Positions 44,521 to 53,523 of a stretch of 64,000 nt of DNA are shown here, piece by piece. The DNA is from Photobacterium sp. DA100 (GTDB lineage Bacteria; Pseudomonadota; Gammaproteobacteria; Enterobacterales; Vibrionaceae), in NCBI RefSeq assembly GCF_029223585.1, contig NZ_CP119424.1:1736001-1800000 (forward strand), read 5' to 3'. The notes beneath the pieces were generated by a model. It did not search any database. It worked only from the letters and a program-made list of their open reading frames with translations, and was not told the origin of the DNA. A program made the translations under genes and the position numbers. Each line of letters opens with the position of its first letter. Within the stretch, counting starts at the first letter, position 1.

Positions 44521-44720
44521 TTTTAATCTCAACAATAATCTGAACAGGGCTATATTAATGCTTCAATGGCCTTATTGTCATGCCTTAACAACATAATCTT
44601 CACAACCGCCCTTAAACCATGACTTCCATCAAACAAGAATATACACACCATTGCATTGGTCACCCATTCATTAGATGATAAGCAAACCTACCCATATCCT
44701 TAAGGAATACGAAGGTAGCT

Positions 44721-45278
44721 ATGGACAATCATGCCTCTTGGCTTAAGTGGCTCATGCATACCATGACACTGGCACCTCTGGCCCATCTCGCCATCGGCTT
44801 GCCAGTCTACTTTATCTTGTTCTCCGGTTCGGTGGTGTACACCGTCGGCCTGTGCTTATTCACTGCGGCCAGCATTCTGCCGTTTGATTTCATCCACTCG
44901 CTTGCCCTGACTTACGCCGTATCAGGAAAATTACTGGTTGGTTTTACCCTCTACCATGGCTGGCCGGTGCCGCTGGTTAGCTTGATCCCAGCCTTATACC
45001 TAATTGCATTGCTCATTTTGCGCTATAAACTCAGGGACACCAATTTCAGGCAATGGGCAGCCTACCTGCTAGAAAACGTCTGGCGTTCCATTCTGCTTTC
45101 GTTACTCATGATGCTTATTGGTATTGCCGTCGGACTCAGCATCCATCTTTGCGCATCCTTATCCGGGCTTTTGGCAGCAGCGTATCTGTTTTACCGAGTT
45201 TGCCATTTTTATGTCCCGCTTTGGAGCAAGCTGTTAAGAAGCCGCCTAAATCAAGCCCCCCACCATCATGACTCATAG
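44721..45278 (+). CDS. Small multi-helix membrane protein of unknown function
   Basis: This 185-residue protein has about five hydrophobic segments (roughly residues 15-60, 65-90, 85-105, 118-140 and 145-165) and a basic, His-rich C-terminus. I do not recognise the family. AAGG stands about six bases before the ATG. It is followed after about 100 bp by the DUF3429 gene in the same direction. Confidence 0.6.
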   Translation: MDNHASWLKWLMHTMTLAPLAHLAIGLPVYFILFSGSVVYTVGLCLFTAASILPFDFIHSLALTYAVSGKLLVGFTLYHGWPVPLVSLIPALYLIALLILRYKLRDTNFRQWAAYLLENVWRSILLSLLMMLIGIAVGLSIHLCASLSGLLAAAYLFYRVCHFYVPLWSKLLRSRLNQAPHHHDS

Positions 45279-45377
45279 GGCACCTAAACCAGAGCAATCA
45301 GGATAAGCAAACCAATCAGACTTAGCCGCGCTTTCTTAAGCTATGCTTTTTAAAAGCAAATAATTAGGGAGCGCGCA

Positions 45378-45827
45378 ATGACTTCAACCCCCAATCAAAT
45401 AATGACCCGCCTTGCCTATCTGGGGTTAGTCCCATTTGCACTTAGCCTAATCTGTATCTGGGCGGACAAGACCCTATTCGGACTCAGTGCTCATAAAGTA
45501 TTTATCGCCTACAGCGCAATTATCCTCAGCTTTCTGTCAGGTATTCTGTGGGGAAATGCAATCGACCACATGAAAACCAGCCTAAGCCGCAACGCCCTAC
45601 TGCTCAGTAACCTCTTCGCCCTGATTGCCTGGGGGGTGTTGCTGCATTCACCGGACAGTTATACCTGGTCGGTACTGGTGCTGCTATTTGGCTTCGTTGC
45701 CATCTGGTTTGCCGAGAAAAAAATCCGCGAAGTCGAAAAAGAAAACAGCCCTGCCGATTACCAGCCCATGCGCAACAAACTCACCGGCATTGTCGCCTTC
45801 TTTCATCTTGTCGCTTTGGCAAGCTAA
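45378..45827 (+). CDS. DUF3429 family membrane protein
   Basis: The 149-residue protein has four predicted membrane helices with short loops. LAYLGLVPFALSLICIW at the N-terminus and AIILSFLSGILWGNAI are typical of DUF3429, a family of unknown role that is common in gammaproteobacteria. AGGGAG is six bases before the ATG. It is convergent with the histidine kinase gene. Confidence 0.8.
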   Translation: MTSTPNQIMTRLAYLGLVPFALSLICIWADKTLFGLSAHKVFIAYSAIILSFLSGILWGNAIDHMKTSLSRNALLLSNLFALIAWGVLLHSPDSYTWSVLVLLFGFVAIWFAEKKIREVEKENSPADYQPMRNKLTGIVAFFHLVALAS

Positions 45828-45840
45828 GCCGTTCAGTCGA

Positions 45841-45869
45841 TAAAAAAGAGGAAGCCAAGGCTTCCTCTT
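45841..45869 (-). terminator. Terminator after the histidine kinase gene
   Basis: AAGAGGAAGCC (45846-45856) and GGCTTCCTCTT (45859-45869) make an 11-bp stem with a 2-base gap, so a few inner pairs must open. Read leftward it ends in six T. It lies 7 bp past the kinase stop. Confidence 0.8.
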
Positions 45870-45876
45870 ACACAAG

Positions 45877-47172
45877 TCAATCGATCTGGCACCGTGCCTC
45901 GGGCAAATAAATAGTAAACCTTGCCCCGCCGCTATCACTTTCTCCAATCAGCAATTCCCCTTTATGCAAAGAGACAACCTGGGCAACAATCGCCAACCCC
46001 AAGCCATGACCGCCGGACTGCCGGTCTCGGGAAGTACCAACCCGGTAAAAGGGCTTGAGCACATTCTCCCTCTCTTTGGGCGGAATGCCGCAGCCGTCGT
46101 CGTCGACCTGGATCGTCAAAGCTCCCTGCTGGCAGAATGCGCTAACAACAATGCATTGCTCGGCATAGCGAAAAGCATTACGGATAATGTTAGAGACTGC
46201 CCGCTCTAAATGATGAGCATCAACATCAAAGTAACAGTGCTCCGGGCAGTCTAAAACCAGTTGCTTCGAGGTGTCCTTCTGGCAATGAACGATGGTGCGC
46301 TGCAATACTTCAGCGACATCCTGCTGTTGCAACTGCAATGTGACGCCCGAGCGCTCCATTTTGGCAAAGTACAACAACTCTTCGATTAGCGCCTCCAACT
46401 CATCGACATCCTCATAAATACCGCCCAGGTGCTTTTTCTGCTCGGCGTCTAGCGCCGACTCTTCGAGTAAGTCAAGTTGGCACTGCATCCGGAAAAGCGG
46501 CGTCCTGAGTTCATGGGCAATGGCGTTGGTCAGGTGTTTATGGCTCTGGATCAACTCAGAGATCTTGTCTGCCATCTGGTTAAACCGGGCATTGAGCCGG
46601 CCAACCCGATCGCCGGCTTTTTCCGACGCTCGCACCGTAAACTCTCCATTGGAAAAGGCCATTGTGGCATTTTCCAGTTTACGGAACCGGTTAGATAACA
46701 ATTTCAGCATTATTGCGCTGTAGAGGGCGAACGTGGCGAAAAAAGAGACCCAAAGTAATTTGAACTCTAAATCAAGCATCTGCCAAAGGTCTTGCTCGGG
46801 ATCTGGCTGGAGGAAATAGACCCACTTCTGGTCACCGTACACCACCCAGTATTGGTTTTCGCCCTCGAACAAGGCACCGCGCCGGCTCAGTTTATCGTGC
46901 TGGGCTTGGCTCAGCCCAATTTCATCCCAGCTAAACCGCTGATAGGTCAAATGGCTGCGCTCGGCATAGCCTGCCAGCAAAGTATCCGCTTTCTCTTGGC
47001 CCCGCTGCGCGGCCACATCATCCAATATCTGCATCACGCTGGAAACGTAGCTGATCTCCAGCTCTGCCTCGTAATCGGTTGTCAGCTCCTGGGTCACAAA
47101 AGAGAAAGCAAAAATGCACAAGAAGAAAAGCCCGGACAAGCCAACAAAAAACTCTAAGTAGAGACGCTTCAT
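45877..47172 (-). CDS. rstB: Sensor histidine kinase, RstB-like
   Basis: This 431-residue kinase has a first membrane helix (residues 8-26), a periplasmic sensor of about 110 residues, a second helix (140-158), a HAMP linker, the phospho-accepting His220 in AIAHELRTPLFRMQ, and an ATPase domain with NIIRNAFRYAE (N box), DDGCGIPPKE (G1) and GGHGLGLAIV (G2). It is similar to RstB over the cytoplasmic part. It follows the response regulator gene by 9 bp. The signal is unknown; RstB of enterics is linked to the PhoPQ network. Confidence 0.85.
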   Translation of the reverse strand: MKRLYLEFFVGLSGLFFLCIFAFSFVTQELTTDYEAELEISYVSSVMQILDDVAAQRGQEKADTLLAGYAERSHLTYQRFSWDEIGLSQAQHDKLSRRGALFEGENQYWVVYGDQKWVYFLQPDPEQDLWQMLDLEFKLLWVSFFATFALYSAIMLKLLSNRFRKLENATMAFSNGEFTVRASEKAGDRVGRLNARFNQMADKISELIQSHKHLTNAIAHELRTPLFRMQCQLDLLEESALDAEQKKHLGGIYEDVDELEALIEELLYFAKMERSGVTLQLQQQDVAEVLQRTIVHCQKDTSKQLVLDCPEHCYFDVDAHHLERAVSNIIRNAFRYAEQCIVVSAFCQQGALTIQVDDDGCGIPPKERENVLKPFYRVGTSRDRQSGGHGLGLAIVAQVVSLHKGELLIGESDSGGARFTIYLPEARCQID

Positions 47173-47181
47173 GGCAACGCC

Positions 47182-47904
47182 TTACCAGCGGTCTGGTACA
47201 AACAAATAGCCTTTTCCGCGCACCGTAATAATCTTCCTTGGCAGAGAAGGGTTGTCCCCCAACTTCTTGCGCAGGGTAACAATCTTGTTGTCGATGGTGC
47301 GATCCAATCCATCATATTTGATGCCGCGGGTCTCCATCACCAAGAATTCCCGTGTGAGTACCTCGTCCGGATGACAAGCCAGCAACCACAATAAGTTGAA
47401 CTCACTGTCCGTCAGGCTTACGGCCTCACCATCCATTTCACAACTGCGGCTGCGGTGGTTGATAGTCAATGTACCGTATCGATATTCCAGCCCATCAGAC
47501 GGCGCAGCGGCACTTTCATCCTCACTCTCCGGATTGGCGCTATTGAGCTCACGGCGCAGCAGCATTCTGATCCTTGCTAGCAAAACACGGGGCTTGATCG
47601 GTTTATTGACGAAATCATCCCCACCCACTTCCAAACCAGCCACATGATCAATGTCATCATCGCTGGCGGTCAGGATCATGATCTTACTCTTAACTTTGCC
47701 ACGGATCTTGCGGCAAATACTCAGCCCATCCATGCCCGGCAGCATCAAGTCCAGTACCACTAAATCTGGTTGATGACTAATGATCACGTCTGGTGCTTCT
47801 AGCCCATCATGTACGGTGATCACTTCAAACTGCTGTTGCCGAAGGTAATTTGCCAATAGCTCACACAGCTTCTCATCATCTTCGACCAACACAATCTTTA
47901 ACAT
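47182..47904 (-). CDS. rstA: OmpR-family response regulator, RstA-like
   Basis: The 240-residue protein has a receiver domain with the acidic pair in LVEDDEKL, the phosphorylated Asp52 in LVVLDLMLPGMDG and the conserved Lys in FVNKPI, then an OmpR winged helix (about 140-240) with LTREFLVMETRGIKYDGLDRTID, abridged here to the RstA-like YDGLDRTID. A Glu/Ser/Ala-rich linker separates them. It is paired with the kinase 9 bp downstream. Confidence 0.87.
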   Translation of the reverse strand: MLKIVLVEDDEKLCELLANYLRQQQFEVITVHDGLEAPDVIISHQPDLVVLDLMLPGMDGLSICRKIRGKVKSKIMILTASDDDIDHVAGLEVGGDDFVNKPIKPRVLLARIRMLLRRELNSANPESEDESAAAPSDGLEYRYGTLTINHRSRSCEMDGEAVSLTDSEFNLLWLLACHPDEVLTREFLVMETRGIKYDGLDRTIDNKIVTLRKKLGDNPSLPRKIITVRGKGYLFVPDRW

Positions 47905-48057
47905 GTAACCAACCTACACCAAATAAAACAACGTTCAAAAACGGAGGATACACAATTTTCAAACCTATTTCGATAGGAGATAGGATCAAAACCTAACATG
48001 CATGTAAGCTAAGATTGCCATAGCGCATACAGCGTTAGGGCAGAGTCGGAATAAGGT

Positions 48058-48600
48058 TCATATCCGCTGTTTAGCCCGCCCCATCATCCGCAACAAAACT
48101 TGATTCTTGGCAACAAAGTGATGCTTCAACGCCGCACAAGCATGGAGTGCGATAACGACAGCCAGCGACGCGCAAGCATAGCGGTGCACCATAAAGAAAA
48201 AACTATTTATTTCTCTGGAATTGATTAGATTTGGGATTTCCACCAGCCAAAATAATGGATAACTTGTCTCTAACATCAAAAAACCACTGATAAAAACGAC
48301 AAACATCAGCTGATAGATAATCCCATGGATCATATGGGCCGCACTGAGTTGCCAGTGAGGGAGCTTATCATTTGAAAACGCTCTGGTGGGTCGAAAGTAT
48401 TTCCAAGCCCAACGTACCACAAATACCCCACTTCCCACGGTTGCTAACGACATGTTCATGACAGAAAGAAAGTTAAACACCGGCGGATGGGAATCGATAA
48501 CCAGATGCATCACATATCCTGCGGCGGTAGCATAAATAATAATCACTGCCATTATCCAATGCAGATAACGGGTTACCTTGTCATAATTTATTATTTCCAT
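48058..48600 (-). CDS. Cytochrome b561
   Basis: This 180-residue protein has four membrane helices and the haem-binding histidines of the bacterial b561 family: RYLHWIMAV in helix 1, MIHGIIYQLMF and VHRYACASLAVVIALHA, followed by LKHHF. It moves electrons between quinol and periplasmic or inner-membrane acceptors; E. coli CybB is a superoxide:ubiquinone oxidoreductase. It stands alone upstream of rstA in the same direction, separated by 153 bp. Confidence 0.88.
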   Translation of the reverse strand: MEIINYDKVTRYLHWIMAVIIIYATAAGYVMHLVIDSHPPVFNFLSVMNMSLATVGSGVFVVRWAWKYFRPTRAFSNDKLPHWQLSAAHMIHGIIYQLMFVVFISGFLMLETSYPLFWLVEIPNLINSREINSFFFMVHRYACASLAVVIALHACAALKHHFVAKNQVLLRMMGRAKQRI

Positions 48601-48955
48601 ATGAAGACTAAACCTTACTTTTGATACTTAATGAATGCTATGAAAATTATCAATGCAGATGTTTGCTGTCATGGTTCAAGACGTGATCCCCATTCAAATT
48701 AACAAGAATAAACATACAATTAATAAATTAATCATAATAAAAACAAGAAGCCTATAGGCAATATTAATAAGTCACACAACAATAATCATTAATACCAATG
48801 TAGTTGATGCCTTTCAGACTCTCTCATTTACTTATATGCCTTCTCAAAAAGCAATATTCATTGCAACTGTTTTTGTGACTAACAAGGACGATTTTACTCA
48901 AAGCGTTTTTCATAATAATCATCTTACAAATTGCATCAGAACAATAGAGGGATAT
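48601..48955. promoter_or_regulatory. Divergent cytochrome b561/aroQ intergenic region
   Basis: The 355-bp AT-rich gap must contain promoters for both genes. The aroQ frame is open back to 48836, but the residues there do not match any dehydroquinase and no ribosome site is seen, so I treat that part as leader. No clear palindrome was found. Confidence 0.4.
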
Positions 48956-49405
48956 ATGTCTGCTATCTTGGTATTAAATGGACCTAACTTAAATTTATTG
49001 GGTACGCGAGAGCCAACACAATACGGCTGCGAAACGCTCAGTGACTTGAAAGAGCGCTGTATTTCCGCTGCCAGCAAATTTGACCATAGCGTTGACTTTC
49101 GCCAATCCAACCATGAAGGCGTTTTGATTGATACGATCCATGAAGCAGGAGAGCGCTACAAGCAAGGGGAGATCCTGGGGATTGCCTTTAACCCCGGTGC
49201 TTACACCCACACCTCCATTGCCCTGCATGATGCCATCAAGGGGGTCGATGTCCCGGTGATCGAGGTTCACATTTCCAACGTGCATGCCCGGGAATCATTC
49301 CGCCATCATTCTTATATTTCCCCTGTAGCCAAAGGCACGATTATCGGTATGGGGTTGAAAGGATATGAACTGGCTATCCAGGCCCTCGCCGAAGCTTGCG
49401 ACTAG
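48956..49405 (+). CDS. aroQ: Type II 3-dehydroquinate dehydratase
   Basis: The 149-residue enzyme begins [21 protein letters not shown] and contains [17 protein letters not shown] and [17 protein letters not shown], the substrate-binding and catalytic His loops of type II dehydroquinases. It interconverts 3-dehydroquinate and 3-dehydroshikimate. AGAGGG precedes the ATG at 48956. It is convergent with the QuiC-type dehydroshikimate dehydratase gene, so a catabolic role in quinate use, besides or instead of the shikimate pathway, is likely. Confidence 0.93.
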   Translation: MSAILVLNGPNLNLLGTREPTQYGCETLSDLKERCISAASKFDHSVDFRQSNHEGVLIDTIHEAGERYKQGEILGIAFNPGAYTHTSIALHDAIKGVDVPVIEVHISNVHARESFRHHSYISPVAKGTIIGMGLKGYELAIQALAEACD

Positions 49406-49426
49406 ATAGCGGTATGGCTGAATAAG

Positions 49427-49453
49427 ACCATCGCTCCGAGCGATGGTTTTTTA
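49427..49453 (+). terminator. Terminator of aroQ
   Basis: ACCATCGCT and AGCGATGGT form a 9-bp stem with a 3-base CCG loop, followed by a run of T, 21 bp after the stop. Confidence 0.88.
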
Positions 49454-49464
49454 TTTATCGGCTC

Positions 49465-49498
49465 AAAACAAAAGGCCACCATGATATTCATGGTGGCC
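49465..49498 (-). terminator. Terminator of the quiC operon
   Basis: GGCCACCATGA (49474-49484) and TCATGGTGGCC (49488-49498) form an 11-bp stem with a 3-base loop. Read leftward it is followed by TTTTGTTTT. It lies 27 bp past the quiC stop. Confidence 0.85.
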
Positions 49499-49525
49499 TC
49501 ATTATTAATAGTTAAATTTGATTAC

Positions 49526-51373
49526 TTAATCTGTTTCCCGCGTTGCCGCCTGAGCAGACAGGCGAATGAAAGCATTATCTTCGCCGTATTTCTTATATTC
49601 GCCAATACGTTGTAGTACCTCGAAGAAAATACCATTGACTTCCTTGGTATAAAAATGGAAAAACTCCCCATCCTCGCTGCGGTCATACATAATGTTGTCT
49701 TGCTTCATTCTTTGGATTAACAACTCATCCAAGCCATACTTGGCTTCAATATCACGGTAGTAGTTATCCGGGATCGGTAATTGGAACTCCGCCTCCAGCG
49801 ACTCTGCCGCTTTGAAAATGTCCCGACACTCAAGGGCAATTTGATTCACTGCCGCACCATTTGATTGGTTTAGGAACTGCTGTGTGGCCGTTTCTGAGGC
49901 TTTGGTCGTATTGAGTACAATCTTCACATTGTTGTTGCTGCTGGTGACAGTCTTGCTGGTGATCAAGCCATTGATATCAGGCAGGTCAAAACTTTGTTCC
50001 GGCTTGAAACCAAAGATAGAGCGGTAGAAGAAGGCCATCGACAGCATATCGGTATTGGGCACCGTCTGACCAATGTGATCAATTCGCAGCAGGTTACCAT
50101 CATCCTCGGTTGCCTGGGTGAGTACCGGCTCGAAGTCATGGTCATAGAAATTACGCTGGGCTTTTTCATCCAAGAAATACACCAGGCTATCACCGGCCCC
50201 CACCACCGCAGGAATGCTCAGCTCGTCATTGAGCCTTTGATTGTGGATGATATCGCAATGATAGCGGCTGGCTAACGCCAAACTACGCTGGCTATCTTCT
50301 GAAATCAGGCCAATCGCACAAACCGACTCACCATGGCGCTTGAGGTATTCGTGAGCACTGCTGTTCTTCTCGCCATTGAGCACGATATTGATCTCGCCTT
50401 TATTCATCAGCACCACATTCTTTGATTTATGCACGTGCGTTTTCCTGAACCCGAGCGATGTCAGCAGGTTGTAGAAAGAATTGTCAGACTCATCGGCAAT
50501 AGAAAACTCAATAAAGCCAATACCTTGGATGTCCGGCGCAGGGGTGGCAGGTGCTTGTTGGGTGCCAACCTGATCCTCCAGCCACTTCAATGAGCGGATA
50601 CCATCGATGGATTTCTCTAGCGGCGAAGAGGCTCGGAACTCATCATTGAAAATTTCATGCGACAAGTAGTCGTCAAAACCCTTATCCTTGAGCACTTGCA
50701 GGAACTCGATAACCGGCAGATCACCTTGGCCCGGGAAGCAACGGAAGTGACGGCTATATTGCAGGATATCCATATGGATCTTCGGCGCATCAGCCACCTG
50801 AACCATGGCGATTTTATCGGTAGTGATCTCGTTCTTGAGCACCTCCAAGGTATTGCCACGCGCGAACATGTGGAAGGTATCGAGAATAATCCCCATGTTG
50901 GGGTGATCCGCACGTTTTACCAGATCCCAAGCATCATGGTAGTCCGCAATGTGCCGTCCCCACGCCAAGGCTTCATAGCCTAGCTTGATGTCTTCACGCT
51001 GGGCAAGCTCTGCCAAGGTATGCAGATCACTGGCACATTGGCTTCGATCTGCCGATGCATAAGGCTGTACATTACTGCACATCAAGATCCGACTCGTACC
51101 CAGTTCATGGGCAACCTCGAACTTCTTCTGCAGCATGTTGATTTTCTGTTGGCGCAGAAGCTCGGGCATCCCTTCCATATCACGCATTGGCTGGAGGGCA
51201 ACAATGCTTAACCCGAAATCATCAGCCATACGCTTGACCTGTGCAGGGCTGTAGCGGCACTGCGTCAGGTCATTTTCGAAGATTTCAACACCATCAAAGC
51301 CCGCATTGGCGGCAGCTTCAAACTTCTGCGGCAAGGTTCCAGAGAGACTCACCGTTGCGATAGAATATTTCAT
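49526..51373 (-). CDS. quiC: 3-dehydroshikimate dehydratase with HPPD-like C-terminal domain (QuiC type)
   Basis: This 615-residue protein has an N-terminal xylose-isomerase-like TIM barrel (1-280) with GYEALAWGRHI, ILDTFHMFARG, MVQVADAP and a metal-binding SHEIFNDEFR, and a C-terminal vicinal-oxygen-chelate part like 4-hydroxyphenylpyruvate dioxygenase (about 300-600). The barrel dehydrates 3-dehydroshikimate to protocatechuate. In the C-terminal part the metal triad reads His433, Gln511, Glu585, with the spacing of HPPD but Gln for the second His, so oxygenase activity is doubtful. It is the last gene of the leftward dctP-dctQ-dctM-AEC-Gfo-quiC unit. The start could be one codon earlier. 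Confidence 0.9.
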   Translation of the reverse strand: MKYSIATVSLSGTLPQKFEAAANAGFDGVEIFENDLTQCRYSPAQVKRMADDFGLSIVALQPMRDMEGMPELLRQQKINMLQKKFEVAHELGTSRILMCSNVQPYASADRSQCASDLHTLAELAQREDIKLGYEALAWGRHIADYHDAWDLVKRADHPNMGIILDTFHMFARGNTLEVLKNEITTDKIAMVQVADAPKIHMDILQYSRHFRCFPGQGDLPVIEFLQVLKDKGFDDYLSHEIFNDEFRASSPLEKSIDGIRSLKWLEDQVGTQQAPATPAPDIQGIGFIEFSIADESDNSFYNLLTSLGFRKTHVHKSKNVVLMNKGEINIVLNGEKNSSAHEYLKRHGESVCAIGLISEDSQRSLALASRYHCDIIHNQRLNDELSIPAVVGAGDSLVYFLDEKAQRNFYDHDFEPVLTQATEDDGNLLRIDHIGQTVPNTDMLSMAFFYRSIFGFKPEQSFDLPDINGLITSKTVTSSNNNVKIVLNTTKASETATQQFLNQSNGAAVNQIALECRDIFKAAESLEAEFQLPIPDNYYRDIEAKYGLDELLIQRMKQDNIMYDRSEDGEFFHFYTKEVNGIFFEVLQRIGEYKKYGEDNAFIRLSAQAATRETD

Positions 51374-51419
51374 CATGACTTCCTTTCAATGAATACGTGA
51401 TAATCTGCCCGATGCTGTG

Positions 51420-52475
51420 TTAGCCGACCTGGCGCACCTCAACATAGCTTTTGCTCTCGCTGGCTTCGACAATAGCGTCGATCACCAACAGGTTCTGCAA
51501 GCCGTCCTTAATACTGACTCTTGGCTCAGTTTCGCCCCGGATCAATGCGCAGAAATGCGTGAGTTGTAGCGCAAGAGGGTCTTGGCGCTCTAGCTCAACC
51601 GTATCGACCGCCAACGGCTTCCACCATGATTTTTCTTCACTGCCAGTATGGAATTTCATACGCATGGTAGGAATGGATAGCGATCCGTTGGTACCCGCAA
51701 TGTGGTAGCAGTCTTCGTCGCCATAGCTAGCGTAGGATTTATTCTCCAGCGAAGTCTGCTCCCAACTTCGGCCGCTACAGGCTGTATCCGAAAGAACAAA
51801 GGTACCCAGCGCTCCACTAGCGAAATGTAGGGTCATGACCGCCGTGTCTTCCACCTCAAACTGACGGTTCACATTCGAACTCATCGCCTGGACACCGACG
51901 ATCTCACCCAACAAATACCGCAAGTTGCCAATCTCGTGGATCATATTGATCAAGATTGGCCCGCCGCCTTTTTGCGTGCGCCAAGGACCTTCGTCAAAAT
52001 AAAAGTCAGGTTTGTAGAAAATCGCACTGCCAATCACCGCTACCGAGCTGCCAAACCGCTCGCTTTCAATCACCTGCTTGGCAGTTTCCAGAATCGGGCT
52101 ATACGCGCGGTGATGGCCGACCAAGATCTTGCTGTTGTACTTTTCGGCTTCTTTGAAAAGCGCAAAGCCCTCTTCAATAGTTTGTGTCACCGGTTTTTCA
52201 ACAATGGCCGCTACCCCTTCATTGACACACTGCATCGCCTGCTCGGCATGAAGTTTATTAGGTGTAGCCAAGATGATGCCATCAGGTTTGGCGTCATCGA
52301 AGAGCGCATTCAAGCTTGGAAATAACGGGACATTATATTGCTCAGCTAATTCTTTTGCTTGCGGAGAGGGATCTACGATAGCCGAGAGTTCACATTCATC
52401 ACTCGCATTAATTAACTTTAGGTGCGTTTTACCAATTAGCCCCGCCCCAGCCACTGCAATTTTTATTTTTTCCAT
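51420..52475 (-). CDS. Gfo/Idh/MocA family oxidoreductase, possible quinate/shikimate dehydrogenase
   Basis: The 351-residue protein has an N-terminal NAD(P) fold (IKIAVAGAGLIGKTHLKLI), the family's EKPVT motif with catalytic Lys, and GGGPILINMIHEIGNLRYLLG, which has the conserved His of the C-terminal domain. It lies 46 bp before quiC. Gfo/Idh/MocA enzymes oxidise cyclic polyols; given the next gene it may oxidise quinate, shikimate or a related cyclitol to feed QuiC. That assignment is inference from position only. Confidence 0.8.
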   Translation of the reverse strand: MEKIKIAVAGAGLIGKTHLKLINASDECELSAIVDPSPQAKELAEQYNVPLFPSLNALFDDAKPDGIILATPNKLHAEQAMQCVNEGVAAIVEKPVTQTIEEGFALFKEAEKYNSKILVGHHRAYSPILETAKQVIESERFGSSVAVIGSAIFYKPDFYFDEGPWRTQKGGGPILINMIHEIGNLRYLLGEIVGVQAMSSNVNRQFEVEDTAVMTLHFASGALGTFVLSDTACSGRSWEQTSLENKSYASYGDEDCYHIAGTNGSLSIPTMRMKFHTGSEEKSWWKPLAVDTVELERQDPLALQLTHFCALIRGETEPRVSIKDGLQNLLVIDAIVEASESKSYVEVRQVG

Positions 52476-52545
52476 TTCTTGCCTCTTATTTCACATTTAT
52501 TATGGTAATACAAAGCCACCAAACACCCAGTGGCTTATCCATTTT

Positions 52546-53487
52546 CTAGATATTTATTGATAGTTGATTTACATAGAGAATGACGGAAAGTGTCACTCCA
52601 GATAATAGCGTTGTAATTAAAAGTGTACTTGAGCAAAAAACGCTATCACCATATTGCCCGCCTATTACCGGGTATATACTCAGCATTGGCATAGCCGAAA
52701 ATAAAATAACCGCTAGTTGTAACTCTCCATCAAGTGGAAAAATAAACGTCAACAATAAAGCAATAACGGGACAGATTATTAGTTTTGTACTGCATACCAA
52801 TAATGACCGACTAATATTAGCTTTTATGGTTGCTCCTACTAACGACCCACCAATGACAAATAAAGCGAGCCCGGTAGAAACCTTGGCAGCCATTTCCAAA
52901 ACACCACCGACGACACTCGGCAGAGAAACATCAAAGATGTTAATCGCAAAGCCAATGGTTACAGCGATGATCATTGGGTTTCTGGTTAATTTCGTCAATG
53001 AGGCCAGGTAGATGGCTTTCTTACTTTTTCCTGATTGGTTATGTGTGATTTCTAAGATCATGAATGCCAATGGGATAAGAATGATATTCTCAATTAGAAA
53101 GCACATCACAAACGCTTGTGCTGTCGTGTCTTCGAAAACTTGTATAACAATCGGTATACCGACAAACGCACTGTTTGATAGTGCGCAGCCCAAACTATTC
53201 ATTGCTGATGATTTGCTATTATTCTTCAGCAGAGCTCGGCTCGCGATAAAACCGATGGTCATTGCGGCAAGCCCTGTCACTCCGTAAACCAATAAATAGT
53301 TAAAGCTGATCGCTTCTGATAACTCGATAGTACTGACATTCAAGATAATCAATGCCGGCAACGCAATGTACATGACGAACTTGCCACATTCAGCCACAAA
53401 GCTTTTTGAAAACGCACCTATTGATACCGCGAAGTAGCCAACCGATATCATCACAACGATAGGAGCAAGTATTTCAGCCACCGACAT
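52546..53487 (-). CDS. AEC (auxin efflux carrier) family transporter
   Basis: This 313-residue membrane protein has about ten helices in two halves and the AEC features: N-terminal ILAPIVVMISVGYFAV, GCALSNSAFVGIPIV in the crossing helix region, and GGSLVGATIKANI. Bacterial AEC members carry malate or other organic acids. The ATG at 53487 follows GAGGAT by about eight bases. It lies between the TRAP genes and the Gfo gene in the same direction, so a carboxylate such as quinate, shikimate or protocatechuate is a reasonable guess for the substrate. Confidence 0.85.
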   Translation of the reverse strand: MSVAEILAPIVVMISVGYFAVSIGAFSKSFVAECGKFVMYIALPALIILNVSTIELSEAISFNYLLVYGVTGLAAMTIGFIASRALLKNNSKSSAMNSLGCALSNSAFVGIPIVIQVFEDTTAQAFVMCFLIENIILIPLAFMILEITHNQSGKSKKAIYLASLTKLTRNPMIIAVTIGFAINIFDVSLPSVVGGVLEMAAKVSTGLALFVIGGSLVGATIKANISRSLLVCSTKLIICPVIALLLTFIFPLDGELQLAVILFSAMPMLSIYPVIGGQYGDSVFCSSTLLITTLLSGVTLSVILYVNQLSINI

Positions 53488-53523
53488 TGTTATTATCCTC
53501 AATCAACCTAATAGCCGAACAAA

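Noticed and set aside
48836..48955. N-terminal extension of AroQ
   Set aside because: The added 40 residues do not belong to type II dehydroquinases, and AGAGGG marks the ATG at 48956.
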